From NCBI GenBank assembly GCA_016711435.1, contig JADJSY010000017.1:1-64000 (forward strand): DNA of 64,000 nt, in the 5' to 3' direction. The position numbers and the translations under genes are program-made. The notes beneath the pieces are model-generated. The model worked only from the letters and a program-made list of their open reading frames with translations, had not been told where the DNA came from and searched no databases. Each line of letters starts with the position of its first letter. The first letter of the stretch is position 1. Shown here piece after piece: positions 7,740 through 16,209 of this stretch. The DNA comes from Lewinellaceae bacterium. GTDB lineage: Bacteria > Bacteroidota > Bacteroidia > Chitinophagales > Saprospiraceae.

Positions 7740-8108
7740 ATGGATATTGAACAGTTTCGTGATTACTGTTTAGCCAAAAAAGGTGTCGCTGAAGATTTTC
7801 CGTTCGGTGAAATGACGCTTTGTATGAAAGTGGCAGGCAAAATATTTGCTATCACAGGCCTCGATGGCGCACAGTTTACCGTAAATCTGAAATGTGAACC
7901 CGATTACGCCCTAGAATTGCGCGAGCAATATCCGGAAGTGCAGCCCGGTTTTCACATGAATAAAAAGCACTGGAATACGGTCGATTTTGAAGGCTCGCTC
8001 GAAGAAAGGCTGCTTCGCCATCTTATTGATCACAGCTATGAGCAGGTGGTCAAATCATTGAAAAAGGCGGAAAGAGGCTTTGGAATGGTTGAGGTTGTTA
8101 AGGGTTGA
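7740..8108 (+). CDS. MmcQ/YjbR family DNA-binding-like protein
   Basis: 122 residues from the ATG at 7740, starting MDIEQFRDYCLAKKGVAEDFPFGE, the diagnostic opening of the YjbR/MmcQ family, and containing GFHMNKKHWNTVDFEG, the conserved C-terminal block. Members have a CyaY-like fold and are called DNA-binding from structural similarity; the true role is unknown. The upstream in-frame part overlaps the kinase gene and is not like the family, so the shorter start is preferred. The last codons (VEVVKG and the TGA) lie in the left arm of a family C hairpin. Confidence 0.88.
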   Translation: MDIEQFRDYCLAKKGVAEDFPFGEMTLCMKVAGKIFAITGLDGAQFTVNLKCEPDYALELREQYPEVQPGFHMNKKHWNTVDFEGSLEERLLRHLIDHSYEQVVKSLKKAERGFGMVEVVKG

Positions 8109-8189
8109 AGTACGCCACTCAGGGCCGTTCATTCGAGTGGCTGTATATCAACCTTATCAACCCTTATAAACCTTCATCAACCTTCAATG
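8085..8189. repeat. Family C hairpin (GGTTGAT units, CCACTC apex)
   Basis: Units of GGTTGA/GGGTTGA run into GCCACTC, and the right side has GAGTGGC followed by ATCAACCTTATCAACCC units. It joins the 3' ends of two convergent genes, and both stop codons (8106-8108 and 8184-8186) are inside the arms. Arms are imperfect except around the apex. Confidence 0.8.
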
Positions 8190-8786
8190 AACGAGCAAAC
8201 TCAAAACCCCCGACGCCACCAGCGTTAGACCCGTAATAATGCCCGCATTGTGCTCCCAGGCATGCCAATTGAGCCGGTGCAAGCCGTGTAATGCCAGCCA
8301 AACCCAAACCACCATTCCCGTAACAGTCGTGATGCCATAAGTGAGGGCCAACAAAGCCACAAACCACCAGCCGTACTGGCCTGCTGCCAGAAAATAGCCT
8401 TCAATTTCCAGACAGGGAGAAAAAAACATGGCCACCGCCAGCGAAACAATGACGCCCCAACGCGTGGATTGACGATGTAAATGAAAATGGTGGTGGTAAT
8501 AATGCGCCCAGATATAATATGCGCCCAATCCGATGAGCGCTACCGGAGCGATCCATTCCGTAAAATGTTCGGCTTCTCCGGCCAGCGCGCCTCCCAATGC
8601 CGCAAATATCCCGCCCACCAGTACTGTGCTCAGAACATGCATCAAACCGGCCAAAAAAGTAACCCACAATACCTTGTAATTGCTCCAGCCATCCTGTCGG
8701 CCAATAGCCAGCACCGGCAGCCAGTGACTGGGTATCAGGGCGTGAAATAAACTCAGCAGGGCACTCCCAACAAGTAAGGTCTCCAT
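8184..8786 (-). CDS. Polytopic membrane protein with His-rich loop, NicO/RcnA-like
   Basis: 200 residues with about six hydrophobic segments. The first contains FHALIPSHW, resembling the His-containing first helix of nickel/cobalt transporters of the NicO/RcnA group, and the loop after the third helix reads HYYHHHFHLHR (about 95-105), a likely metal-binding stretch. Its length is near that of short NicO-type proteins. A role in moving or sensing a divalent metal is inferred, not proved; it could also belong to another small permease family such as the UreH/TauE-like group. The start ATG follows a family B hairpin. Confidence 0.55.
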   Translation of the reverse strand: METLLVGSALLSLFHALIPSHWLPVLAIGRQDGWSNYKVLWVTFLAGLMHVLSTVLVGGIFAALGGALAGEAEHFTEWIAPVALIGLGAYYIWAHYYHHHFHLHRQSTRWGVIVSLAVAMFFSPCLEIEGYFLAAGQYGWWFVALLALTYGITTVTGMVVWVWLALHGLHRLNWHAWEHNAGIITGLTLVASGVLSLLVH

Positions 8787-8787
8787 G

Positions 8788-8914
8788 TTTTGTTATCAGT
8801 TATCTGTTATCAGTTATCGGGGTTTCAGGCTGAAACTATGAAAGTATGCATCGTCCATTTCCTCATGCCGAAACTGATAACCGATAACAAATAACCGATA
8901 ACTGATAACAAAAA
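8788..8914. repeat. Family B hairpin (GTTATCAGTTATC heptads)
   Basis: Left arm heptads (GTTATCAGTTATCTGTTATCAG) are mirrored by GATAACCGATAACAAATAACCG heptads near 8876-8911. The loop carries TTTCAGGCTG and AAGTATGCATC, a motif shared with the loop at 57.36 kb. It lies between the start of the membrane protein gene and the end of the FAD oxidoreductase gene. Confidence 0.9.
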
Positions 8915-8918
8915 AGGT

Positions 8919-10064
8919 TCAGACGATTTTTTCCACTTCATAAATTGAATTGATTTTGCCTGAAAAGAGGCAGTAAAAACGCGGCGTGTCGCGGAGCATA
9001 GAAATTTCTGTCGGGCGACCATCATCAATATAACTGGATTTCAGTTTTGATTTTATCGTAAAATAAGAGAAAAAGTATTCAAACTGTACCGATTCGGAAA
9101 AATACTGCCGCATTTGGGCCAGCATTTTGTTTGCATTGCTGACAGGCCTGCGCGGGCAATCCGTGCAGATACCAGGCGCCTCTGGCCTGCAAGTCCTATC
9201 CTCCGGAATCTGACAGTCAAACTGAGGCAAATCTTCATAAGATATTTTGTGGTGTGTGTACGCAACGGATGACAACGACAGCAAGCCGCTGAGCCCATAG
9301 GGCATGATCGAGCCAAAGGGTCCGTCCATCACGGTCAATCCGCGGTCGCCAAACTGTTTGGAGGTCACAAATGCAATTTCCGATAATTCATGGGTAAGCG
9401 CGAGGCTTCCGGCATCAAAAAGTCGATTTATTGCATTGGATGCAGCATACGTGGCATTGATAACAGTAGGCGTTACAATCTGTTGTAATGATGAATCGGG
9501 TAGGGTAGTGTGTCGGTAAAAATCAATGATCCACTCATTCCCTTCTGCCTTTGCAACATGGAGCCGAACATTCTTCAAAACGCTGATTCCTGGTTCGTTT
9601 TCCACTTTTTCGCGGTAAAAATGCCCAAGCAAGACCGGGTCAAAAGAAAATTCCTCTGTCAGATAAAGCGCCTCTAAACGATTGAAATTAAACAAGGTAT
9701 GTTCCTGGATACGTTTAAATGGGATATTTAGCCTGCTGCAGAATCGCTCGAATTGCAGCGGATCGGTAAAAGAGCCAAACCTGTCAATGGCATAATATTT
9801 TTCAAAGGAGGCATGTACAAAACGCCGATGCTCCGCCGTAAAACGTTCTTTGTGCTCGTCGCTCAAAGCAGCAGTGGCGATACTGCGCGGATAATGGTAA
9901 CCGCTGTGCAGCCTGGCCTGGTTGACTAAGGAGGCTTTCCGAAACAGATGCGCTTCTTTCTCTAAAAGCGCTACTTTTGCACCTCTTTTGGCTAAGTATA
10001 ATGCGGCGTAACAGCCGAAGATACCGCCGCCAATAATTACAAAATCAAAATGTTGAGTATTCAT
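8919..10064 (-). CDS. FAD-dependent oxidoreductase (DAO fold) with cysteine cluster
   Basis: 381 residues. An N-terminal Rossmann dinucleotide motif (VIIGGGIFG, glycines at 12, 14 and 17) and an EKEA acidic strand end show FAD binding; the body follows the D-amino-acid oxidase fold. Unusual is a Cys284-x7-Cys292-x7-Cys300-x2-Cys303 cluster near the C-terminal third, followed by RRP, which could hold an Fe-S cluster or zinc. The substrate is unknown. Proteins of this kind occur near nucleotide-sugar and surface-glycan genes, which fits the two glycosyltransferases 2-3 kb away. The flanking genes are divergent (phytase-like) and convergent. Confidence 0.8.
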   Translation of the reverse strand: MNTQHFDFVIIGGGIFGCYAALYLAKRGAKVALLEKEAHLFRKASLVNQARLHSGYHYPRSIATAALSDEHKERFTAEHRRFVHASFEKYYAIDRFGSFTDPLQFERFCSRLNIPFKRIQEHTLFNFNRLEALYLTEEFSFDPVLLGHFYREKVENEPGISVLKNVRLHVAKAEGNEWIIDFYRHTTLPDSSLQQIVTPTVINATYAASNAINRLFDAGSLALTHELSEIAFVTSKQFGDRGLTVMDGPFGSIMPYGLSGLLSLSSVAYTHHKISYEDLPQFDCQIPEDRTCRPEAPGICTDCPRRPVSNANKMLAQMRQYFSESVQFEYFFSYFTIKSKLKSSYIDDGRPTEISMLRDTPRFYCLFSGKINSIYEVEKIV

Positions 10065-10187
10065 TCGCGCTGCAAAGTAAGCTCTATGACAATTCCGCCG
10101 AATTGTCTTTTTAAAAGGTCACTTTGGCTCGATGCTTGTAATATCTCCCGTGGCCCCCGTTTTCGGTTAATCTGTATCCTTAGAAGC

Positions 10188-11621
10188 ATGAAACTTTATT
10201 TACACTATTTTGCCATTGTTGTACTGTTCTTTGCCGTTTGTCCACTTTTTGCGCAACAAATATCCACTTTCCCAACGGCAGGATTTGAACTCAAAAAGTA
10301 CAAATTTGATGAAATGCCCGTTGTTGGCACACACAACGGATTGATTGTCAAAGAAGGAGGCGTTTCCGGCATCGTCTACCAAAACGGCGTCTTCTATCTG
10401 ATCAGCGACCGCGGCCCGAACGCTGATGTGGCTGCGGGTACGGCTGCCAAAGGTAAGACGCCCCTGTTATTTCCTTTTCCAAAATATGCCCCAAAAGTAT
10501 GGCAAGCCACCCTGGAAGGAGATAAATTGCAGGTACTGCGTAAATATTCCATCAAACGTCCGGATAATTCAACAGCGAGCGGATTACCCTTGCCACCATC
10601 CGGAGGCAATCCTGAGGATATGGCCTGGTCAGATACCCTCGGAACAACCATTCCTTACGATACCTGGGGACTTGATGCGGAAGGATTGGCGCGCACACCG
10701 AATGGAGACTGGTGGATATGCGAAGAGTACGGCACAAGCATCTGGCAACTCGATGCTCAATTCCGGGTAAAAAAACGTTATACTCCCTTTCCTTCTCAAC
10801 CACAGGACGTCGCACTTGACCCACTATGGGGTAAACGTCGCTCCAACCGCGGTTTCGAGGGCATCACTTGTACGCCTAATGGCAAGGTTTATGCCTTGCT
10901 ACAAAGCCCCGCAAATATTCCAGACGAAAAAACAGGGCAGAAATCCCGCCTGCATCGCCTGTTGGAACTCGATCCTGCGACAGGACTTACCCGTACGTTT
11001 ATTTATGAACATGCAGTGCCTCAGGGAAATATTCGCAACCAGGATTGGAAAATAGGAGACATAGCGGCGATCAATAACAAGGAGTTTCTGGTGCTGGAAC
11101 ATGCCGAACGCAAAAAAGAATCCGTCAAAAACATCTATAAAATTAGTATTGAATCCGCTACGCCATTGTCCGCTGCAATGGAATTCCATACGCCCATAGA
11201 GGCATTGATAGATGCTAACACACTGATTTCCAAGGGTATTTACCCAGTAGAGAAAAAATTACTGGCAGACCTCACACAGTTGGGATGGGAGCAGGACCAT
11301 GATAAACCGGAAGGACTTACTGTAATGAGCGACTCTACTTTTGCCGTCATCAACGACAATGATTTTGGAATAGATGCGCCCAAGGCCGACGGTAATATCA
11401 TCGGCACAGGCAAAACAACCCGACTTTACGTTTATACGCTTCCCGGCGACAAAAGACTGGGATATAAGACTCCGGATGCCAGAACCCCCGCCGGCATGAT
11501 CAGCCGCTCTCCTAAAAGTATCACCACCGGAAGCGCCTTGTTGCCCAGTTTAAAATACCACCTGGAAAATAGTATTTCCCGCATGCCTGTTTCCTTTTGG
11601 CGGCAATTACGGGTACGTTAG
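10188..11621 (+). CDS. Secreted esterase-like phytase domain protein
   Basis: 477 residues from the ATG at 10188. A clear signal peptide (FAIVVLFFAVCPLFAQ) is followed by the esterase-like activity of phytase domain: GLIVKEGGVSGIVYQNGVFYLISDRGPNA, WGLDAEGLARTPNGDWWICEEYG, NRGFEGITCTPNGKVYALLQS and HDKPEGLTVMSDSTFAVINDNDFG mark successive propeller blades with Asp/Glu metal sites. The protein is probably periplasmic or outer-membrane associated and cleaves phosphate esters, but substrates of this family are poorly known. The extended upstream frame overlaps the divergent oxidoreductase start and lacks signal-peptide features. Its 3' end overlaps the convergent glycosyltransferase by 4 bases. 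Confidence 0.85.
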   Translation: MKLYLHYFAIVVLFFAVCPLFAQQISTFPTAGFELKKYKFDEMPVVGTHNGLIVKEGGVSGIVYQNGVFYLISDRGPNADVAAGTAAKGKTPLLFPFPKYAPKVWQATLEGDKLQVLRKYSIKRPDNSTASGLPLPPSGGNPEDMAWSDTLGTTIPYDTWGLDAEGLARTPNGDWWICEEYGTSIWQLDAQFRVKKRYTPFPSQPQDVALDPLWGKRRSNRGFEGITCTPNGKVYALLQSPANIPDEKTGQKSRLHRLLELDPATGLTRTFIYEHAVPQGNIRNQDWKIGDIAAINNKEFLVLEHAERKKESVKNIYKISIESATPLSAAMEFHTPIEALIDANTLISKGIYPVEKKLLADLTQLGWEQDHDKPEGLTVMSDSTFAVINDNDFGIDAPKADGNIIGTGKTTRLYVYTLPGDKRLGYKTPDARTPAGMISRSPKSITTGSALLPSLKYHLENSISRMPVSFWRQLRVR

Positions 11622-12830
11622 GATTTTTGGAGCATATTTTGGTAAATGTCGGTATACTGCTTTGCAATCAATGCGTTGGCGTAAAGCGACGTTGCCTTTT
11701 CACGCGCCTGTTTGCTTAGTACAGATAAATTTGCTTTACTTAGTACCCAATAGATACCTTCAGCTAATTTCCTGCTGTCACCCTGAGGGGCTATAAAACC
11801 TTGCTCCAGGTGGCCGACCATCTCCGGGATACCGCCGGTTTTGAAGCCGGCGACTGGCGTGCCACAGGCGAGGGATTCCATGACGGTATTCGGAAGATTA
11901 TCCTCCAGGGAGGGAATAACAAATACATCCGCAGAGCCGTAAATCCGAATCAATTCCCGTTGATCCTGAATCATACCCAAAGCATGAACAGGGTAGGGCA
12001 GTGCAGATAAAATTTCAGGCTGCGCTTTTCCAATAACCATTATTTCTACTTGAAAATCAGGATGTTGCGATTTTAGAAAATCCAGGGCTTCCTGCAAAAA
12101 CCTGAATCCTTTCCGCTCTTCACTGACATTCATGGCTGCAAAAAGAAGTAGCCGACTTTGAGGATTTATTCCTTTACTCAGCCGAAAATTTTTCCTTTCG
12201 GTTTCTGATAGTGGTTGAAACAATGTTACGTCTATGGGATTGGGGATGTTGGTAATCGGGTAGTTTTTCAACAAACTACTGGAACGAGCCACCGAAGCCA
12301 GCCATGCACTACAGGTTATAAATTGAATATTTTTGGAAAAGATGCTGTTTGCGCGCCCAGATTCGATGTGACAGATCGTTGGGGGAGGGGTTTTTAAGAT
12401 AGGGACAATGACCACAGCATTCCTGGAAATGATCGCAACCCCTGCTGTAATGACACCCGCCGGTAAAGGTCCACATGTCGTGCAGGGTCCATACCATTGG
12501 TTTGCCTAACAGGGATAGTTCTTGAATGCCCTGTAATGACAAAAATCCCTGATTGATCCAGTGCAAATGCAATACATCCGCTTCCTGTACCAAAGGGTGC
12601 CGAAGCAGGTTTTTTCCAAAATTGGCCAGGGAAAAAGAAAACCGTACCGATTTATCTCGTTCAAACGGCAAAAACGAAAGCCGTTCGGCATAAAACGGCC
12701 AACGACTACCAGCCTGATCGGCACTGAGTATTTTGGCGTCCACGCCGGCTTGTTCCAAAGCGTCCTTCAAACGAAGGCATGCTACGGCGGCTCCTCCACG
12801 GGCATAGGTGTTTAATAATAAAACTTTCAT
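11618..12830 (-). CDS. GT4-type glycosyltransferase, split by a homopolymer frameshift
   Basis: Two overlapping frames together make one GT-B glycosyltransferase of about 400 residues. The first part (start complement of 12828-12830) reads MKVLLLNTYARGGAAVACLRL and contains VWTLHDMWTFTGGCHYSRGCDHF with a conserved Cys set. The second contains GSADVFVIPSLEDNLPNTVMESLACGTPVAGFKTGGIPE, the donor-binding E-x7-E motif of GT4. Reading switches at the T5/A5 run at 12330-12334: adding one A to the coding strand joins HLFQK to NIQFITCSAWL. A sequencing error is likely; a real pseudogene is the alternative. Donor and acceptor are unknown; a role in surface glycan synthesis is inferred. Confidence 0.85.
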
Positions 12831-12928
12831 ATTCTGTTGGATAACCGTATAACAAATGCGGGTAGAGTCTGAACAAAGTAGTTTTGAACGAGAAGAAAAA
12901 TTAATTCACTGATTGCCAATGCTTTCTC

Positions 12929-12962
12929 AACTATCAGCATTCTCAACATCTCAACATTCAGT
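12929..12962. repeat. Single arm of CTCAACAT-type tandem repeat
   Basis: TTCTCAACTATCAGCATTCTCAACATCTCAACATTCAG-like units form one short tandem arm in the 183-base gap between divergent glycosyltransferase genes. No mirror arm was found, and no clear promoter was recognised in the gap. Confidence 0.4.
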
Positions 12963-13013
12963 ATAATTTATCGTTATTGTGGCCCAAAAGTCGTTCTTTT
13001 CAGCATCTTAGTT

Positions 13014-13931
13014 ATGCCTTACGATGTTCCCGTTCTTTTTTTGACTTTCAACCGACCGCAACATACGCTGGTGGTACTGGAGCGCCTGCGCATATTACAG
13101 CCCGGGCGAATTTATATTCATTGCGATGGGCCGCGGCGGCATCATAAAGATGACGAAAAAAATGTCACAGCAGTCCGCGCAGTTATTGAAAAACAAATTG
13201 ACTGGCCCTGTGAGATACAAACGCTCTACAGAACAACCAATATGGGGCTGCGAGATGGCGTTTTTGATGCTATTAACTGGTTTTTCAAACATGAACCAGA
13301 AGGGATTATTGTAGAAGATGATTGTGTTCCCGACCTGTCTTTTTTCAGATTTTGTCAGGAGTTGCTGGAACATTACCGGGATGATGCGCAGATCATGCAC
13401 ATCGGAGGTTCTAACCTGGCTGAAAAATGGACCGCCAATAATAAGGATAGTTATATTTTTTCCAGGTTTTCATTCGTTTGGGGCTGGGCAAGCTGGCGGC
13501 GGGCATGGGAAAAAATGAGCATAAATCTGGACGGATTAGAGGAGTTTTCACACAGTGAAATGTTTAAACAATTTGTATCAAACAGGCTTTCCAGGCACTA
13601 TATGCTGGATAAATTTCAAGTTACAAAGCAACGAAAAAATAATTCCTGGGCCTATGCCTGGTTTTACAGCATCCTGAAAAACAATGGGTTGTGTATTGTA
13701 CCTCATAAGAACTTAGTACAGAATGTTGGGGTAGGGGAGCGGTCGGCCACCAATACGACCACTCCGAACAAAAATGCCATGTTGCGGGCAAACCAGTTGG
13801 ACTGGCCGATTGTTCATCCTTTTCAAAAGACGCCGAATCCTACATTAGAGCAACTTTTTTTTTATACTTCTCAAAAAAAGCGCCCTCGTTTGTTGTTGTG
13901 GTGGGCGTTGAAAAAATTGCATATTAGATGA
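13014..13931 (+). CDS. GT2-like glycosyltransferase (GT-A fold)
   Basis: 305 residues. It starts DVPVLFLTFNRPQHTLVVLERL, typical of GT-A enzymes related to GNT-I/HlpA-like proteins, with EDDCVP at 101-106 as the metal-binding DxD-equivalent. FVWGWASWRRAWEKM (around 155-169) is the family's Trp-rich acceptor segment. The sugar and acceptor are unknown. The last codon overlaps the next start (ATGA at 13928-13931), so the exonuclease gene downstream is translationally coupled. No membrane span is seen; it is probably a cytoplasmic or membrane-face enzyme. Confidence 0.85.
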   Translation: MPYDVPVLFLTFNRPQHTLVVLERLRILQPGRIYIHCDGPRRHHKDDEKNVTAVRAVIEKQIDWPCEIQTLYRTTNMGLRDGVFDAINWFFKHEPEGIIVEDDCVPDLSFFRFCQELLEHYRDDAQIMHIGGSNLAEKWTANNKDSYIFSRFSFVWGWASWRRAWEKMSINLDGLEEFSHSEMFKQFVSNRLSRHYMLDKFQVTKQRKNNSWAYAWFYSILKNNGLCIVPHKNLVQNVGVGERSATNTTTPNKNAMLRANQLDWPIVHPFQKTPNPTLEQLFFYTSQKKRPRLLLWWALKKLHIR

Positions 13932-14470
13932 ATTATATCATATACGACCTCGAAGCAACTTGCTGGGAAAACCCGCCGCCCGACTATGTACAAGAGACTA
14001 TTGAGATCGGCGCATACCGCATCAATCATTTTGGCGAAGTACGAGGCAAATTCAACCGTTTTGTTCGCCCGGTTGTCCACCCGACACTTTCTCCCTTTTG
14101 CCGTGATCTCACCGGTATTACACAGGAAGATGTGAATCGGGCTAAAACATTCATACCTGTTATCGAAGAGTTTTGGGATTGGGCGCGTGTGGAGGAAGAA
14201 GACTACACCTTGTGCTCCTGGGGGAATTTTGATAAAAAGATGTTTGTTAGTGATTGCAAATTGCACCGCCTTGCCTTTGATTGGGCAGAACCCCATGCCA
14301 ACCTCAAGGAACAATACAGGCTGATGAAACACATGCGCCAAGCCATCGGCCTGCGCAAAGCCGTCGAGAGTGAAGGCATACTTTTTACCGGACAGCACCA
14401 CCGGGGCATTTCGGATGCGGAAAACCTGGTCAAATTATTTTTGAAATACCTGGGAAACTGGACTGTGTAG
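13928..14470 (+). CDS. DEDDh 3'-5' exonuclease (ERI-1/3'hExo-like)
   Basis: 180 residues forming a complete RNase T/DnaQ-type exonuclease domain. The catalytic set is visible: Asp7 and Glu9 (YDLEAT), Asp102 (NFDKK), His158 and Asp163 (HHRGISDAEN). Glu24-Ile-Gly (ETIEIGAY) and FCRDLTGITQEDV match the ERI-1/3'hExo subfamily, which trims structured RNA 3' ends. No SAP or other nucleic-acid-binding domain is attached. It overlaps the upstream glycosyltransferase by ATGA, although their functions appear unrelated. It ends at a long convergent hairpin. Confidence 0.9.
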   Translation: MNYIIYDLEATCWENPPPDYVQETIEIGAYRINHFGEVRGKFNRFVRPVVHPTLSPFCRDLTGITQEDVNRAKTFIPVIEEFWDWARVEEEDYTLCSWGNFDKKMFVSDCKLHRLAFDWAEPHANLKEQYRLMKHMRQAIGLRKAVESEGILFTGQHHRGISDAENLVKLFLKYLGNWTV

Positions 14471-14574
14471 GTAGCATGGCCTTCAGGCCGTCGGGAAAAG
14501 GGCGTTCACGCCCCTATAACACTAACAAGCGTCCTGAAGGACACTTTTCCCGACGGCCTGAAGGCCATGCTACC
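14470..14574. terminator. 31-bp perfect hairpin between convergent genes
   Basis: The arm at 14470-14500 (GTAGCATGGCCTTCAGGCCG core) recurs as an exact reverse complement at 14544-14574. Each arm contains a smaller GGCCTTCAGGCC-type palindrome, and the loop has further dyads. It fills the whole gap between the exonuclease gene and the arginine decarboxylase gene, so it probably acts as a two-way terminator although no long T-run is present. Confidence 0.75.
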
Positions 14575-14575
14575 G

Positions 14576-15979
14576 CTACACGTACCCCAAAATTTTAAGC
14601 ATGGAATCTGCATCCTGTTCCTGAAAAATTTGCCAGTCGACGAACTCTCCATAATAGTTGCGATCAATCAGAATATGTTTGGGAGCAGGTAATAAGCAGT
14701 GTTTCAGTCCTCCGTAACCGCTCAGGGCTTCCTGGTAGGCGCCGGTATGGAAAAAACCGATATACAGCGGTTCGTCTTTTTCCATGTCGACTGCCGGCAA
14801 ATAAACCTGATTAATGTGTGCTTCCGAGTTATAATAATCGGCATTATCACAGCTGATACCACCCACATTCACGCGCTGGTATTCTTTGCTCCAGTGGTTG
14901 ATCGGCAACAAAATAAACCGTTCCTTGATTCCCCAACTGTCGGGTAGGGTATTCATCAACGAGTTATCGAGCATGTACCATTCTTCCGAGTCATTTTGTT
15001 TCTTTTTACCGATGACTGAAAAGATGGTTGCGCCGCTTTCACCCACGGTAAATTTTCCAAATTCGGAAAAAATATCAGGTTCCGGCACCCCTTCGCTGTC
15101 GCAGGCTTCCTTAATCATCCGTACAATCTCATTGATCATGTAGGGATAATCATATTCAAAACTCAACGAATTCCTGATCGGCATACCGCCGCCAATATTC
15201 AGCGCATTCAGGGTAGGGCAGATCTTGCGCAATTCGCAGTACGTTTTAATGCCTTTTTTCAGTTCGGTCCAGTAATAAAGGGTGTCCTTGATGCCAATAT
15301 CCACAAAAAAGTGGAGCATTTTTAATTCAAATTTGGGGTTATTGGCGATCAACTCCTTGTAAAAGGGGATCACTTCACTTTGACGAATGCCGAGACGGGA
15401 GGTGTAAAACTCAAAATTAGGCTCTTCCTCAGTAGCCATCCTGATGCCAATACTGCATTTGTCCTTTTTGATCAACTCAGCGTACTGTCGAAGTTCTTCC
15501 GCATTGTCGCATACCGGTATGACATTGTAAAAACCGTCATTGATAAGGCCGACAATTTTTTCAATATACTGGCGCGGTTTATAGCCATTGTTCACGATAA
15601 TGGTGCCTTTATTGATTTTCCCCTGGTTATAAAGCCTCCAGACCAGGTCAATGTCGAACGATGACGAGGTTTCCAATTGTGTGCCATTTTCAAGCACTTC
15701 ATTCAAAATAAAGGCAAAATGGGAGCTTTTAGTGCAATAACAATATATATACTTGCCATTATAATTATAACGCTGAATAGCATCGCGGAATAATTTTCGG
15801 GCCATCTGTATCTTTTCACCAATTTTAGGCAAATAAGTCAGTTTGAGGGGAGTACCGTATTTACGAATGAGTTCGTAGACATCAATTTCATTAAACAGGA
15901 GTCGGTTATCTCTGAGGCTGAATCCGTCTTGAGGAAAGTCAAATGTCTGCGCTACAAGGTCGTAGTAGGTGTTTTTCAT
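14576..15979 (-). CDS. speA: Arginine decarboxylase (fold-type III PLP, SpeA-like)
   Basis: 467 residues. This is an alanine-racemase-fold PLP decarboxylase of the group seen across Bacteroidota: the PLP lysine is Lys84 (YCTKSSHF), the phosphate-binding GGG is in ALNIGGGMPI, and SCDNADYYN near residues 370-380 supplies the active-site Cys-Asp pair. It would convert arginine to agmatine for polyamine synthesis; closely related enzymes decarboxylate carboxynorspermidine or diaminopimelate, so substrate is inferred. The protein is shorter than E. coli SpeA (658 residues), as expected for this clade. No agmatine-processing gene is adjacent. A TAAATTTG -7-like element lies about 45 bases upstream. 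Confidence 0.82.
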   Translation of the reverse strand: MKNTYYDLVAQTFDFPQDGFSLRDNRLLFNEIDVYELIRKYGTPLKLTYLPKIGEKIQMARKLFRDAIQRYNYNGKYIYCYCTKSSHFAFILNEVLENGTQLETSSSFDIDLVWRLYNQGKINKGTIIVNNGYKPRQYIEKIVGLINDGFYNVIPVCDNAEELRQYAELIKKDKCSIGIRMATEEEPNFEFYTSRLGIRQSEVIPFYKELIANNPKFELKMLHFFVDIGIKDTLYYWTELKKGIKTYCELRKICPTLNALNIGGGMPIRNSLSFEYDYPYMINEIVRMIKEACDSEGVPEPDIFSEFGKFTVGESGATIFSVIGKKKQNDSEEWYMLDNSLMNTLPDSWGIKERFILLPINHWSKEYQRVNVGGISCDNADYYNSEAHINQVYLPAVDMEKDEPLYIGFFHTGAYQEALSGYGGLKHCLLPAPKHILIDRNYYGEFVDWQIFQEQDADSMLKILGYV

Positions 15980-16023
15980 TGAAAAACAAGGTGTTGGAAG
16001 TAGTGAGAGAAAATTGGGGCGGG

Positions 16024-16031
16024 CAAATTTA
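16024..16031 (-). promoter_or_regulatory. -7 element (TAAATTTG) upstream of arginine decarboxylase
   Basis: The minus strand reads TAAATTTG, matching TAnnTTTG, 45 bases before the start codon. No convincing -33 TTG at the right distance. Confidence 0.4.
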
Positions 16032-16120
16032 GACGGTTTCTACGATTTAATGTTCGCAGGGTAAAAAATAAGGCATTATTTAACATAATATAAATTATAG
16101 AAAAAATATTGATGATTTTA

Positions 16121-16205
16121 GGGGGTTGTTTATAGTTTATGAGTTTATGGGGTAACTTATGCCAAGGGCGATACCATAAACCTATAAACTCAAAACTATA
16201 AACCC
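16121..16205. repeat. Hairpin of GTTTATAGTTTATGAG units
   Basis: GTTTATAGTTTATGAGTTTATGG on the left is mirrored by CCATAAACCTATAAACTCAAAAC on the right, imperfectly. It lies between the start region of arginine decarboxylase and the 3' end of the TamB gene. Same architecture as the other hairpins but a private sequence. Confidence 0.7.
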
Positions 16206-16209
16206 TTTC

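Noticed and set aside
12309..12830. Two separate glycosyltransferase genes
   Set aside because: The two frames overlap and together give one standard GT-B protein with a single homopolymer break.
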